Part shown: piece by piece, positions 18,291 to 27,986 of the stretch
How the letters are laid out: the number at the start of each line of letters is the position of its first letter
Position numbering within the stretch: position 1 is the stretch's first letter
Assembly: GCF_026725475.1 (NCBI RefSeq)
Contig: NZ_CP109967.1
Span: 434,001 to 498,000 of the forward strand
Length of the DNA stretch: 64,000 nucleotides
Source: Catenovulum adriaticum
GTDB taxonomy: Bacteria > Pseudomonadota > Gammaproteobacteria > Enterobacterales > Alteromonadaceae
Direction of reading: 5' to 3'
Program-made: the position numbers and the translations under genes
The notes under the pieces: generated by a model
Seen by the model: the letters and a program-made list of their open reading frames with translations, nothing else
The model's database searches: none
Told to the model about the DNA's origin: nothing

Positions 18291-21200
18291 TCATTTTGCC
18301 AATAACGAATGAGTTTGAACGGGCGTCCAACTACTATTTGTTTTACCAGTGGTTCGCTGCAATTGATAATAAACCGTTTTCTGGCCATCGGCTAAATCAG
18401 CAACTATCATTCCCCGGCCGGAAGTCGTCGATATTTTATCGAGTTTATCCGCTGATTCACCATACCTTAACCTATAGCTTTTATCGTCAATCTTGCCATC
18501 AAAGCCCAAAATAAATTTTTGATCCCGAATCATCGAGTGCCAGATAACGGGCGGCAATAATTGTTTAGACGCTTTAACTCTCGCAGGACGAGACGGCTTA
18601 CCTTCACCAGCGCCATTAATCGCAACTAATACGACAGAAGCGTCACCTGCATTATTGGGTAAATCAAGTTCAATGTATGGGTCAATTGTGGTTTTGCTCT
18701 TATAAATTTGACCATTTTGCTGCGTGAGTTTTGCAAAATATTGAGTACCCGGTTTTTGATCGCCAATAAATACTCGCACTTTTTGGTTGCCGGAATCGTC
18801 AACGCCTGTCAGCAAATTTTCAATTTCAGCTTGCTTTGGTAGTGTAAAGTCGTGGGTATATGTATATCGGGTAAAACCATTCGTCGACAAAAGCTTCACC
18901 GCTAGCTGGCTCACTTGTTTTGTCACATCGGCTGACCAATGAATTGTATCTGACCAGCGGCCAGAACTAGGCGTTAATAAAGGCAAGTCTTTATGGTGCT
19001 CAGCCAATACTTCGCCCTTTGCATCCAGTAGCTGCCAGCTTAGCTGATAGCCTTGCATTCGATAGCTTGGGTAATCTTTAGCCCCTCTAACCATAAACTC
19101 AACGTGAGCTTGACCTGAATTTAAATCGATTTGAGTTAATTCAAAGTCTTTCACCGGACTTAATCCTTTTTGCAAGGTGGCATACCCTCGACGCTTTTGA
19201 CGCCATGCATTAACGATACCCCAAGAACGGTTCTCTTCTTCTAATGTTTGAGCATATGCGCTGCGATAATCATTAAACGACCAAATAGATGTACCTACAA
19301 CATGTGTATTGCGTCCACGTAACATCTCATGCCACGAGTTAAAGTTAGGATAATCATTATCTAAACTTGCATTTTCAAAGCGTTCTAAGCCGTATTCAGA
19401 AACAAATAATGGTCTATTGGGCCAACGTTCAGCAATAGTAGTAATCACTTTTTCAGGATCTTTTTGATAAATGTTCTGCATCATCAAATCGCTTAAACCA
19501 AGCGGATCATTTTCAGCGGTGTCATTTTTATAATAACCAGTATTACTCACATTAGTTACTAATCTGTGTGGATCTAATTCTTCTTTAACATATTTCACCA
19601 TAGTCTCGACATACTGATAATGATGGGATAATTCGTTACCAACACTCCAACCAATAATACTTGGATGATTAATATCTCGTACAACCATTTCCTTTGCCCA
19701 CTGTTTTGTAATCAGGTAGTCAGGCGCAACAATTTCAGGATTGTTTAATTCTCGTACATTAATTTCTTCAAATAATAAGATGCCTTTTTCATCACATAAT
19801 TCGATAAGCTTTTTATTTTGTGTGCCATGCATAATGCGCATAAAATTAGCGCCAGCATTTTTCATTAATTCAACATCTTTCGCCAACAATTCATATGGCT
19901 CAGAAGAGCCCCAATAACGATGATCACTAACCCTGTTGTAACCGCCAATTCGCACAGGATCTCCGTTTAATAACATTTGAGTTTCAGTTAATTCAATTTT
20001 ACGAATACCGAACCTATCTTTTTTAGTATGAACCACTTTATCATTTTCAGAAATACGACTGGTTAAATGGTACAAATTAGGTCTATCAAAATGCCATAAC
20101 TTAACTTGCTCTTTACTTAAAGCGCTCGTTAACTCAAATTCTTTAATACTATTGGCAGCAACTTCAACTTGAGAATGTAAATTAGTTAGTACTGCTTGCT
20201 CACCTGCGTAGCTGATATCACCACTAAAATTAAACGTTCTATTATCTGAGCTTACATTTTCAATACGTACTTTTATAGTTAGAGCAGCTGTGCCTTTCTT
20301 TAAATCTGGTTCAGCATGAATATATTGATAAGTGACTCGGGCATCTTGAGTTTTAACCAAACTGACATCGCGAATAATACCGCCCCAGTTCCAAGTCGCA
20401 CCTACCATTGGAGAGTTATCAGCTTGAACGGCTAAAATATTATTACCTTTTGTATTTACAGCATCAGTAATATCAATTTCAAACGGTGTAAATCCGCCTT
20501 GATGACTGCCAACATATTCACCGTTTAAATAAACTGTAGCGAAATGATAAACACCTTCAAAATGCAAGCGTAACTTTTCGTTTTTCTTAATTTGCCAATC
20601 ATTAGGTAGCTCAAAATGCTTACGATACCAACCTTTACCGGTATAGGTGCTGTATTTATTAATCATGCCCCAATGACCAGGCACTTTTAAGTCATACCAT
20701 GTACTGTCATCAACTGTTATTAAAGGTGCAGAAGCTTTGTTTTTCTCAGCTTGTAAATAGGCTTTTTCATCAATAGGACGCAACATTACCGCATCAATAA
20801 TCACTTGGCTTTTACTACTTGGTGCTGCTGAAACGTAATGCTTTTTATGGGCATCGATATGGTAAATACCTAAACTTACCCACTGACCATCTCTATTACG
20901 CTGATTAATATCATGCTTAGTTAGTCCTCCGCTATGCTTGACAGCGAAAGTATTGTGTAGTCCGAATCCAAACGGATAATAAATAAAATGCTCATAGTAG
21001 CCAGCAGCTAAGTTCTCTGGAAAATAATATTTAGCGTTATGGCTATGATCATTATTTTTAGACCAATGATATACATGACTATTGCCCCACTGCCTAGAGC
21101 CACGAGCTCCCTCTTTGCCTATTTTCCAATCGCCATTTAACTCCACTAAATCAGTGTCTGTATTATCAATAATGATATCTTTATCTGTTGGTGAAATATC

Positions 21201-21359
21201 CCGATAATTGGAGCCATCACCCAAAAAAGTATTAAATTTCCAATCGCCGCTGAGCACATAAGACTGCTGCACAACGTCCTTTTTTTGCTCGCTTGTTCCA
21301 GAGCAACCCATTAAACTAATAACAGACAACAAAAAAGCTAACTTAAGATAAAAAAACAT
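18291..21359 (-). CDS. GH2 glycosidase with an embedded golvesin-like domain, lipoprotein
   Basis: 1022 residues. Lipobox LMGC (Cys19). Between the first strand of the GH2 sugar-binding domain (YVLSGDWKFNTFLGD) and its continuation (TWYDLKVPGHWG, near 220) sits an insert of about 150 residues with the golvesin-C-like pattern NLAAGYYEHFIYYPFG, HSGGLTKHDINQ and GQWVSLGIYHI. Then come an Ig-like domain and the TIM barrel with acid/base Glu576 (WSVGNELSHH) and nucleophile Glu655 (FVSEYGLE). C-terminal Ig/fibronectin-like domains end the protein. The activity may be beta-galactosidase or beta-glucuronidase-like. The gene follows the GH43-like gene by 12 bases, so they form one transcript. Confidence 0.85.
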   Translation of the reverse strand: MFFYLKLAFLLSVISLMGCSGTSEQKKDVVQQSYVLSGDWKFNTFLGDGSNYRDISPTDKDIIIDNTDTDLVELNGDWKIGKEGARGSRQWGNSHVYHWSKNNDHSHNAKYYFPENLAAGYYEHFIYYPFGFGLHNTFAVKHSGGLTKHDINQRNRDGQWVSLGIYHIDAHKKHYVSAAPSSKSQVIIDAVMLRPIDEKAYLQAEKNKASAPLITVDDSTWYDLKVPGHWGMINKYSTYTGKGWYRKHFELPNDWQIKKNEKLRLHFEGVYHFATVYLNGEYVGSHQGGFTPFEIDITDAVNTKGNNILAVQADNSPMVGATWNWGGIIRDVSLVKTQDARVTYQYIHAEPDLKKGTAALTIKVRIENVSSDNRTFNFSGDISYAGEQAVLTNLHSQVEVAANSIKEFELTSALSKEQVKLWHFDRPNLYHLTSRISENDKVVHTKKDRFGIRKIELTETQMLLNGDPVRIGGYNRVSDHRYWGSSEPYELLAKDVELMKNAGANFMRIMHGTQNKKLIELCDEKGILLFEEINVRELNNPEIVAPDYLITKQWAKEMVVRDINHPSIIGWSVGNELSHHYQYVETMVKYVKEELDPHRLVTNVSNTGYYKNDTAENDPLGLSDLMMQNIYQKDPEKVITTIAERWPNRPLFVSEYGLERFENASLDNDYPNFNSWHEMLRGRNTHVVGTSIWSFNDYRSAYAQTLEEENRSWGIVNAWRQKRRGYATLQKGLSPVKDFELTQIDLNSGQAHVEFMVRGAKDYPSYRMQGYQLSWQLLDAKGEVLAEHHKDLPLLTPSSGRWSDTIHWSADVTKQVSQLAVKLLSTNGFTRYTYTHDFTLPKQAEIENLLTGVDDSGNQKVRVFIGDQKPGTQYFAKLTQQNGQIYKSKTTIDPYIELDLPNNAGDASVVLVAINGAGEGKPSRPARVKASKQLLPPVIWHSMIRDQKFILGFDGKIDDKSYRLRYGESADKLDKISTTSGRGMIVADLADGQKTVYYQLQRTTGKTNSSWTPVQTHSLLAK

Positions 21360-21371
21360 AAATGGACCTAC

Positions 21372-22460
21372 TTATTTTAATTCTTCGGGGTCAAGTAACG
21401 GAATGTGAACGTTAAACGAATGTTCACGCGTTCTGTCAGCGGCGCAAAATAAGACAGCAGGTGTACCATCTTTAAGCCAAAGCTGTGGTCTTTCTAAGTG
21501 GTTTATCTTTTCAATCCCATTTTTTTGCCAATTAATTTCAATTTTTGAAACCAAAGGGTTATCCGCTTTATGCCAATCAAATCCATCTTTTGACTTAAAT
21601 AAAGCCAATGATTTGCCTTGTTTAGTAAAAGCACCACGCATGTCTTTTACAATTGCCCAAAACTCACCATCTTGGTGCCAAATAAAAGGGTCTTCTGCTG
21701 GAAATTTATCATTTTTAGCAGTAAATACTGGATCAGGGTGTTTAATAAACGGACCCGTTGGTGACTGAGAGGTCGCCACCAAATGCACAACCGGACCGCC
21801 TCCGGGCAGGGGTTTATGTTTGGCCACGGCTTTATATACCATTAAATAAGTGCCATCAGGTTTTTGGGTTATAGATGGGTTACTCACCATTAATGCATCC
21901 CAGGCATTGTCATCTGGGCTAACATCAATTAAAGGCTTGTCAAATCGTTGCCATGGACCATTTGGGCTATTGGCAACAGCTACCCCAATACGTTGATTAT
22001 TACGATGAGAATAATTAAACCCTTTCATTACCTTACCGTCTCCAGTATTGCCCATATAGTATAGGTAATACTTATCCCCAAATTTATGTACCGTTGGGTT
22101 GTGTGTATCTAAACCGTCCCAGTATGTTTTTCCACGAGCGGGCAAAACAACATCACTATGTTTATAGGGCCCTAAAGGATTATCAGCAACCGCATGTGCA
22201 ATTTCTGAGTGGGTAAGCCAAGCATTATGACCATATTCTTTCGGCCAACGGCTATAAAACAAATGATATTGCCCATCATCTCCTTCCACCATACTCGCAC
22301 CCCAAATAAAATAATCAGGGTCGCTAAAAATTGCGGATTCAGGTACAGGCTTCATCATTTTAGATAGCTCAAGCGCTATTTCTCGTTCAGTTTTTGTTGT
22401 GCTGCTACAAGCCGTTAGGCAGAGTAAAAGTGCCGATATTATAAAAATTTTCATCATCAT
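21372..22460 (-). CDS. GH43-like five-bladed beta-propeller glycosidase, lipoprotein
   Basis: 362 residues; lipobox LTAC (Cys18). Three ATG codons in a row at the start, with AAGGT just upstream. Propeller repeats are visible: FSDPDYFIWGASMVEG, LDTHNPTVHKFGDKYYLYYMG, AVANSPNGPWQRFDKP, LVATSQSPTGPFIKHP and FPAEDPFIWHQDGEFWAIV. The Asp/Glu set fits the GH43/GH32/GH117 fold group. I do not see the hallmark blocks of GH117, so I leave the family open. It is upstream of and co-directional with the GH2 gene and divergent from the IclR gene, so it belongs to that catabolic unit. Confidence 0.7.
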   Translation of the reverse strand: MMMKIFIISALLLCLTACSSTTKTEREIALELSKMMKPVPESAIFSDPDYFIWGASMVEGDDGQYHLFYSRWPKEYGHNAWLTHSEIAHAVADNPLGPYKHSDVVLPARGKTYWDGLDTHNPTVHKFGDKYYLYYMGNTGDGKVMKGFNYSHRNNQRIGVAVANSPNGPWQRFDKPLIDVSPDDNAWDALMVSNPSITQKPDGTYLMVYKAVAKHKPLPGGGPVVHLVATSQSPTGPFIKHPDPVFTAKNDKFPAEDPFIWHQDGEFWAIVKDMRGAFTKQGKSLALFKSKDGFDWHKADNPLVSKIEINWQKNGIEKINHLERPQLWLKDGTPAVLFCAADRTREHSFNVHIPLLDPEELK

Positions 22461-22757
22461 GACCTTTATCCTGTTATGCAGGAAACCGTTTTTAATATTA
22501 TATTTTTGTGCAGTGTATTTTTACTCATACACAAAAATAAAAACACAATTAAAATTCACCAGTAAAATAGTTAATTTATATTACATTATTGTTGCTATAT
22601 GTAAAACATTTTTTATTTATTGTTAGGCTCAACTTAAGTTTAATTAAACGCACTTATCAATTTACAACAGTCAAAATATCTCCATAGCGGATTAAATTTA
22701 CATTATCCAGAGGCGTGTTAAAATTTAAGCCAAACTGCGCCATAAAAACTAAATTAA
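22461..22757. promoter_or_regulatory. Divergent promoter region of the GH43-like and IclR genes
   Basis: A 297-base AT-rich spacer. About 20-30 bases before the GH43-like start is AAAC-C-GTTT inside TTATGCAGGAAACCGTTTTT, a short palindrome of the kind bound by IclR/KdgR-type regulators. A near copy lies at 37584-37603 ahead of a TonB receptor. Confidence 0.4.
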
Positions 22758-23483
22758 ATGACTAATGAAAAAAAGCCCCAATTAAACCAAAGTTTAATTG
22801 ATGGCATTGCAACATTACAGGAACTTGCTTTATCAAAAGACCCTGTTGGCTGTCGCGAGCTCGCCAGAAAGCTTGATATGGAACCAACTCGAGTCAACCG
22901 GTTGCTGCAAACCTTGGATCATATTGGCATTGCCCGCAAAACCTCAAAACGAAAATATACATCTGGCTCTGGCATGCATGTATTATCAGCTCAAGCCTTA
23001 TTTGCTTCTGGTTTAATCAACAAAATTATTGAACCACTGGAATCCTTACGTAAATACAACCTGATTATTGCTCTGGGTATGTTATGGCGTGATCATGTCA
23101 GCTATTTATACCACGCAGCCCCAGGTATGGAATCAGTCAACGCACTCGGACGCTTGGGTTTATACCCGGCATCTAAAGGGGGAGTTGGTATGGTTTTACT
23201 GGCAGAACAACCCGACCATTACATTGAAAAAACATATCAACACAAGCATATAGAAGGTTTTGGTGAAGATTTTTCAGCTTTTATGGCTAGCATTAAGCAA
23301 ATCAGACAACAAGGCTATTCTTATATACAAACCCAAACAGATAAACATACTTTAGCTGTTGCCGTGGGTGAACCAGCCTTTTGCGCTATTGCCCTTTCAG
23401 GTTGGATCCCTGAAAATTCAGTTGCAGAATTAGTGCAACCGCTAAAACAAGTTGCCCAACAAATAAACGAAATTGCCCACTAG
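22758..23483 (+). CDS. IclR-family transcriptional regulator
   Basis: 241 residues. Winged-helix N-terminus (LIDGIATLQELALSKDPVGCRELARKLD, PTRVNRLLQTL), then an IclR effector domain. The likely target is the divergent GH43-like/GH2 unit and perhaps the downstream oxidoreductase, symporter and GH16 genes. Length is a little shorter than the usual 250-270. IclR proteins in sugar-acid catabolism often bind pathway intermediates, so a monosaccharide or keto-sugar ligand is plausible. Confidence 0.88.
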   Translation: MTNEKKPQLNQSLIDGIATLQELALSKDPVGCRELARKLDMEPTRVNRLLQTLDHIGIARKTSKRKYTSGSGMHVLSAQALFASGLINKIIEPLESLRKYNLIIALGMLWRDHVSYLYHAAPGMESVNALGRLGLYPASKGGVGMVLLAEQPDHYIEKTYQHKHIEGFGEDFSAFMASIKQIRQQGYSYIQTQTDKHTLAVAVGEPAFCAIALSGWIPENSVAELVQPLKQVAQQINEIAH

Positions 23484-23914
23484 TTTACTGGGACGTGTTG
23501 ATCTTTGCTGTATAAATTGTGTTCTAACGAAACACTTTTTAATCGCAGCGCTGGTTTACTTCAGGCATCCTTGCCTTACGCTAAAGCCAGCAGAGCTGTT
23601 TAAAAACATTCCCGATTTTTTTGTGTAGGCCTAGTGGGCTAAGTCAAAAAATCATACAGCAAAGATCACCACGCCCTACATAATTAATATAAACGTGATT
23701 CAATAAAGCAGGCAATTGAACCAAGTTCGTTTTTACCCCACCCGCTGCATGCCTTATTCACGTTAAAAACAAACATTCTGTTTAATTTATATCCATTTTA
23801 TTTCTCTATCTCAAAATTCATTTTAGGCTTGCATAACGCTAGAGGCTATTGATAAGATTGAAAAACAAATCTATTATAGCAACAGTGTTAAATTAATTAA
23901 CAATTTGAGTCTTT
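23484..23914. other. Intergenic region with a MITE
   Basis: About 430 bases. The first half is the inverted-repeat element listed separately (23490-23676); the remainder is AT-rich and holds the promoter of the oxidoreductase gene. Confidence 0.6.
23490..23676. repeat. MITE-like element with about 24-bp terminal inverted repeats
   Basis: The left end GGGACGTGTTGATCTTTGCT and the right end read on the minus strand, GGGCGTGGTGATCTTTGCT, agree except for one indel and one change, and both continue GTAT. The 187-bp interior has no ORF. Size and ends fit a non-autonomous DNA transposon. The transposase family is not known from this window. Confidence 0.65.
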
Positions 23915-26197
23915 ATGCAAAAAACACTTTTCAGTCAACAATCCAGAGAAAACCGTTTAATTGAACTAACCACAGACACAGTTATTGCAGGTGGTGGGCT
24001 AGCCGGAGTATGTGCCGCCATTGCTGCTGCCAGAGCGGGTAGCAAAGTTATATTAGTACAAGACAGACCCGTATTGGGCGGTAATGCATCTAGCGAAGTA
24101 CGCTTATGGGCATTAGGCGCGACTTCACATATGGGTAATAATAATCGTTGGTCACGTGAAGGCGGTATTATTGATGAAATTATGCTGGATAATTTGCGTC
24201 GTAATAAAGAAGGTAACCCAATTGTTTTTGATACCGTCTTATTAGATAAAGTGGTGCAAGAGCCCAATATCACTTTATTATTAAATACTGCCGTTTATCA
24301 GGTGAACAAAAAATCTGATACCAAAATTGAAAGTTTGGATGCTTTTTGCAGCCAAAACTCAATACATTACCAACTCAAAGCAAATTACTTTATTGATGCA
24401 ACAGGCGATGGCTTAGTTGCTTTTAATGCCGGTGCCAGCTTTCGCATAGGGGGAGAGTCTCAAGCTGAATTCGGGGAAAAATTGGCCCCCGAAAAAGAAA
24501 GCACAGAATTATTAGGCCATACAATTTTCTTTTATTCCAAAAGCGCAGACCAGCCAGTTGAGTATATTGCGCCCTCTTACGCTCATTTAGATGTTGAAAA
24601 TACCATTCCACGTAGCAAAATTATGAGTGAAACAGACGCCGGCTGCCGTTTATGGTGGATTGAATACGGAGGGATCCGAGATACCATTTATGAGACAGAA
24701 GATATTAAGTGGGAATTATGGCGAATTGTATACGGTTTATGGAACTATATTAAAAACAGTGGAAAATTTGAGGGCGTTGAAAACTTAACGCTTGAATGGG
24801 TTGGCACCGTACCCGGTAAGCGAGAAAGCCGCCGTTTTGAAGGCGAATATATGATTAAGCAACAAGACATTGTTGAGCAAAGGCAATTTGAAGATGCAAT
24901 TTCGTTTGGTGGTTGGGCCATTGATATCCATCCGGCAGAAGGGGTTTACAGTGATAAACCAGCTTGTAGCCAGTGGCATTCAAAAGGCGTTTATCAAATT
25001 CCTTACCGCTGTTTTTTGAGCAAAGATATTGAAAATCTGTTTTTTGCTGGGCGTAATATTAGCGCTACTCATATGGCGTTTGGCTCAACACGAGTGATGA
25101 TTACTTGCGCACACGGTGGGCAAGCCGTGGGTACAGCCGCGGCTATGTGCCAGGAATTAAACGTTCAACCTAAAGCACTACTAGAAAAAACAAAGATGAA
25201 AACCTTACAACAAAGGTTAAATCAGTTTGCACATGGCATCCCAAATATTCCGTTAGATACTCAAGGTAGCTTAATTGATCAGGCCAAAATTAGCCCATCC
25301 AGCACACTTGCCTTAAGCGAAATTCCATTTAACGGTGACTGGTTGTCATTAGACATGGCCGCAGCCCAAATGTTGCCGCTGCTTGAAGGCCCAGCAAATA
25401 AAATTAAAGTTCAGGTTAAAGCACAATCCCAAACTCAGCTCACATGTGAATTACGAGTGAGTGAAAAAGCTTATAATTATACGCCTGAAGTCAGTTTAAA
25501 AACCTTATCTTTTGATATTGCCAGCGGTGAGCAAATAATTGAAATTGATTTAAGCAATGTCACCACCGCAAATCAATATGCGTTTTTGATATTTCATGCT
25601 AATGATGAGATAAGCATTAAAACATCTCAGTCTCGAATAACGGGATTGCTGAGTGTCTTTAATAAAGTGCATAAAGCGGTTTCAAATAATGGCAAACAAG
25701 AAATGGATCCCGTTTTTGGCATAGATTCGTTTGAATTTTGGACACCACAACGACGTCCTAAAGGTCATAATATTGCAATGTCGATTGAACCAGCATTAGC
25801 TTGTTACAGCGCTGAGCAATTAAAAAATGGGTATATGCGTCCATGGCTTAAATCAAATGCTTGGGTAGCAAAGCCAAGTGATAAGACCCCTCATATTAAG
25901 TTAAACTGGTCTGAGCTAAAAACGATTAAAGGGATTAAGCTTTATTTTGATACAGATGCCGATCACGCGCTTGAAACCGTATGGATGCCACACCAAGATA
26001 AAATTATGCCCTGTTGTGTTCAAAATTACTTAATAAAAAACAAAACAGGCGAAGTGCTTTATCGTCAAACTGAAAATTACCAAACCGTCAATCACATTCA
26101 ATTTGATCAGCCCATTGAAACTGATGAATTAATCATAGAATTAGAGCATCCATCGGAAAATTCGCCAGCTGCGCTATTTGAAATAGATGTATTTTAA
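23915..26197 (+). CDS. FAD-dependent oxidoreductase (FAD_oxidored type)
   Basis: 760 residues. The dinucleotide-binding motif GGGLAG (26-31) is followed by EVRLWALGATSHMGNNNRW, a typical marker of the FAD_oxidored family, and YFIDATGDGLVAF. The FAD-domain C-terminal block is FFAGRNISATHMAFGSTRVM. The last 250 residues are beta-rich, possibly a discoidin-like or accessory sandwich. No signal peptide, so it is cytosolic. Proteins of this family are frequent in polysaccharide loci of marine bacteria but the substrate is generally unknown. The symporter gene starts 15 bases downstream, so uptake and oxidation of one compound are probably coupled. Confidence 0.8.
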   Translation: MQKTLFSQQSRENRLIELTTDTVIAGGGLAGVCAAIAAARAGSKVILVQDRPVLGGNASSEVRLWALGATSHMGNNNRWSREGGIIDEIMLDNLRRNKEGNPIVFDTVLLDKVVQEPNITLLLNTAVYQVNKKSDTKIESLDAFCSQNSIHYQLKANYFIDATGDGLVAFNAGASFRIGGESQAEFGEKLAPEKESTELLGHTIFFYSKSADQPVEYIAPSYAHLDVENTIPRSKIMSETDAGCRLWWIEYGGIRDTIYETEDIKWELWRIVYGLWNYIKNSGKFEGVENLTLEWVGTVPGKRESRRFEGEYMIKQQDIVEQRQFEDAISFGGWAIDIHPAEGVYSDKPACSQWHSKGVYQIPYRCFLSKDIENLFFAGRNISATHMAFGSTRVMITCAHGGQAVGTAAAMCQELNVQPKALLEKTKMKTLQQRLNQFAHGIPNIPLDTQGSLIDQAKISPSSTLALSEIPFNGDWLSLDMAAAQMLPLLEGPANKIKVQVKAQSQTQLTCELRVSEKAYNYTPEVSLKTLSFDIASGEQIIEIDLSNVTTANQYAFLIFHANDEISIKTSQSRITGLLSVFNKVHKAVSNNGKQEMDPVFGIDSFEFWTPQRRPKGHNIAMSIEPALACYSAEQLKNGYMRPWLKSNAWVAKPSDKTPHIKLNWSELKTIKGIKLYFDTDADHALETVWMPHQDKIMPCCVQNYLIKNKTGEVLYRQTENYQTVNHIQFDQPIETDELIIELEHPSENSPAALFEIDVF

Positions 26198-26212
26198 ACC
26201 GGAGTTCATCAA

Positions 26213-27877
26213 ATGACTGCTATAGATATTGGCGTAATCCTAACTTTTACTTTGCTAGTGGTAGGCTGCGGTTTAAGTTTTTCTAGCTCAGGTAAAAATA
26301 TAAAATCTTTCTTTTCCGCCGGCGGTGCCTTACCTTGGTGGATGAGTGGATTATCTTTATATATGAGCTTTTTCTCCTCCGGCACTTTTGTGGTCTGGGG
26401 TTCAATTGCTTATAGTTCAGGTTGGGTTGCAATCACCATTCAGTGGACCATGTGTATTGCCGGTTTTATCATAGGCTTTTTTATTGCGCCCCGTTGGCAA
26501 AAAACCAAAGTGGTTACCGCTGCAGAATACATCCAACTCAGGTTGGGTAAAAAATATCAGAAAATTTATTCTGCCATCTTTTTAACTATCTCCGTATTAT
26601 CTACCGGCGCATTTTTGTATCCAGTTGCCAAGTTACTTGAAGTTTCAACCGGATTACCACTGAACACAACTATTATAGTTTTGGGCCTAATAATACTGGC
26701 ATATACCGCCGTTGGGGGGTTATGGGCTGTTATTGTGACTGATATTTTGCAATTTGTAGTATTAGCAGCAGCGGTCATTATTGTAGTACCACTCGCTTTT
26801 GGTGAAATTGGTGGCGTGGCTAATTTTATAGATAAAGCACCTGAAGGTTTTTTCTCGTTGGTTAACGACGAATACACCTGGGCCTTTATTTTTGCTTTTG
26901 GGTTATATAATTTGTTTTTTATAGCGGGTAACTGGGCCTATGTTCAACGTTACACCAGCGTTGCAACTGCGAAAGGTGCAAAAAAAGTAGGCTGGTTATT
27001 TGGTGCCCTGTACACTATCAGTCCAATAATCTGGATGCTTGGACCCATGATTTATCGGGCACTTCACCCTGAACTTCAAGGGTTAGCTGACGAGGGCGCG
27101 TATTTATTAATGTGCAAACAAGTATTACCAGTTGGCATGTTAGGATTAATGTTAGGCGGGATGATTTTTGCGACATCCAGCTCAATTAATACAACGCTAA
27201 ACATTGCGGCAGGTGTTATTACTAACGATTTATACAAACAATTTAAACCACAGGCGTCTCAGCATAGCTTAGTAACCGTTGGCCGAATCGCTACCATCTT
27301 GCTCGGCATAGGGACTATTGTAATCGCATTACTAGTGCCCAAAATTGGGGGTATTGTTGAAGTTGTAATGAGCTTAGCTGCGTTAACAGGCGGTGCCTTA
27401 TTTTTACCCCCTATTTGGCTATTGTTTTCACATTATCAAACTGGTCAAACCATACTTTCAACCTCGTTAATTAGCTTAACGCTTAATGCGACCTTTAAAT
27501 TTATTACGCCGGCTTTATTTGATTTTTCCCTCACTCGCGCTGAAGAAATGATGGTAGGTGTATTTACGCCGATGGTATTGTTGCTATTTTTTGAATTAAT
27601 TTTACGGACTAAAGGCAAAAAGTCGAGTCAGTACCACCTTTATACCGAATCGAGAAAAGCACAGGCTCAACAAGCGCAAGTGACCCAAGCCGACGAGATA
27701 GCCGCACAACAAGCAAATCAAAAAGGAATTAAAGTCATTGGTTTTGGCGTAGCAGCAACGGGCTTAATTATGCTAGCACTGTCAGCAGTAGCTGAAAAAG
27801 ATGGATTCATTGTGGCAGCCATGGCAAGCATTATTTTGCTAGTTGGCATCCGCTTATTCCACAAGGCAAGTCGCTAA
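26213..27877 (+). CDS. Sodium:solute symporter (SSS family)
   Basis: 554 residues with about 13-14 membrane segments. SSS signatures include SAGGALPWWMSGLSLYMSFFSSGTF near the start, TAVGGLWAVIVTDILQFVVL, and GGMIFATSSSINTTLNIAAG. GGAG precedes the ATG by eight bases. It is co-transcribed with the oxidoreductase upstream. SSS carriers in such clusters import monosaccharides or sugar acids with sodium, fitting a marine host. The C-terminal tail between the last helices is Gln/Ala rich (AQAQQAQVTQADEIAAQQAN). Confidence 0.9.
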   Translation: MTAIDIGVILTFTLLVVGCGLSFSSSGKNIKSFFSAGGALPWWMSGLSLYMSFFSSGTFVVWGSIAYSSGWVAITIQWTMCIAGFIIGFFIAPRWQKTKVVTAAEYIQLRLGKKYQKIYSAIFLTISVLSTGAFLYPVAKLLEVSTGLPLNTTIIVLGLIILAYTAVGGLWAVIVTDILQFVVLAAAVIIVVPLAFGEIGGVANFIDKAPEGFFSLVNDEYTWAFIFAFGLYNLFFIAGNWAYVQRYTSVATAKGAKKVGWLFGALYTISPIIWMLGPMIYRALHPELQGLADEGAYLLMCKQVLPVGMLGLMLGGMIFATSSSINTTLNIAAGVITNDLYKQFKPQASQHSLVTVGRIATILLGIGTIVIALLVPKIGGIVEVVMSLAALTGGALFLPPIWLLFSHYQTGQTILSTSLISLTLNATFKFITPALFDFSLTRAEEMMVGVFTPMVLLLFFELILRTKGKKSSQYHLYTESRKAQAQQAQVTQADEIAAQQANQKGIKVIGFGVAATGLIMLALSAVAEKDGFIVAAMASIILLVGIRLFHKASR

Positions 27878-27986
27878 CCTTAATAAACTCGGATATGTAA
27901 TTGGATATAAACAGACCACCATTCAGCTAAATGGAAAAATCGTTTATACAATTTAAAATCAAACAACACAAATAAAAGACTTAATT

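Noticed and set aside
21372..22460. Assignment as GH117 alpha-neoagarobiose hydrolase
   Set aside because: Propeller fold fits but the characteristic GH117 blocks are not seen; kept as GH43-like.
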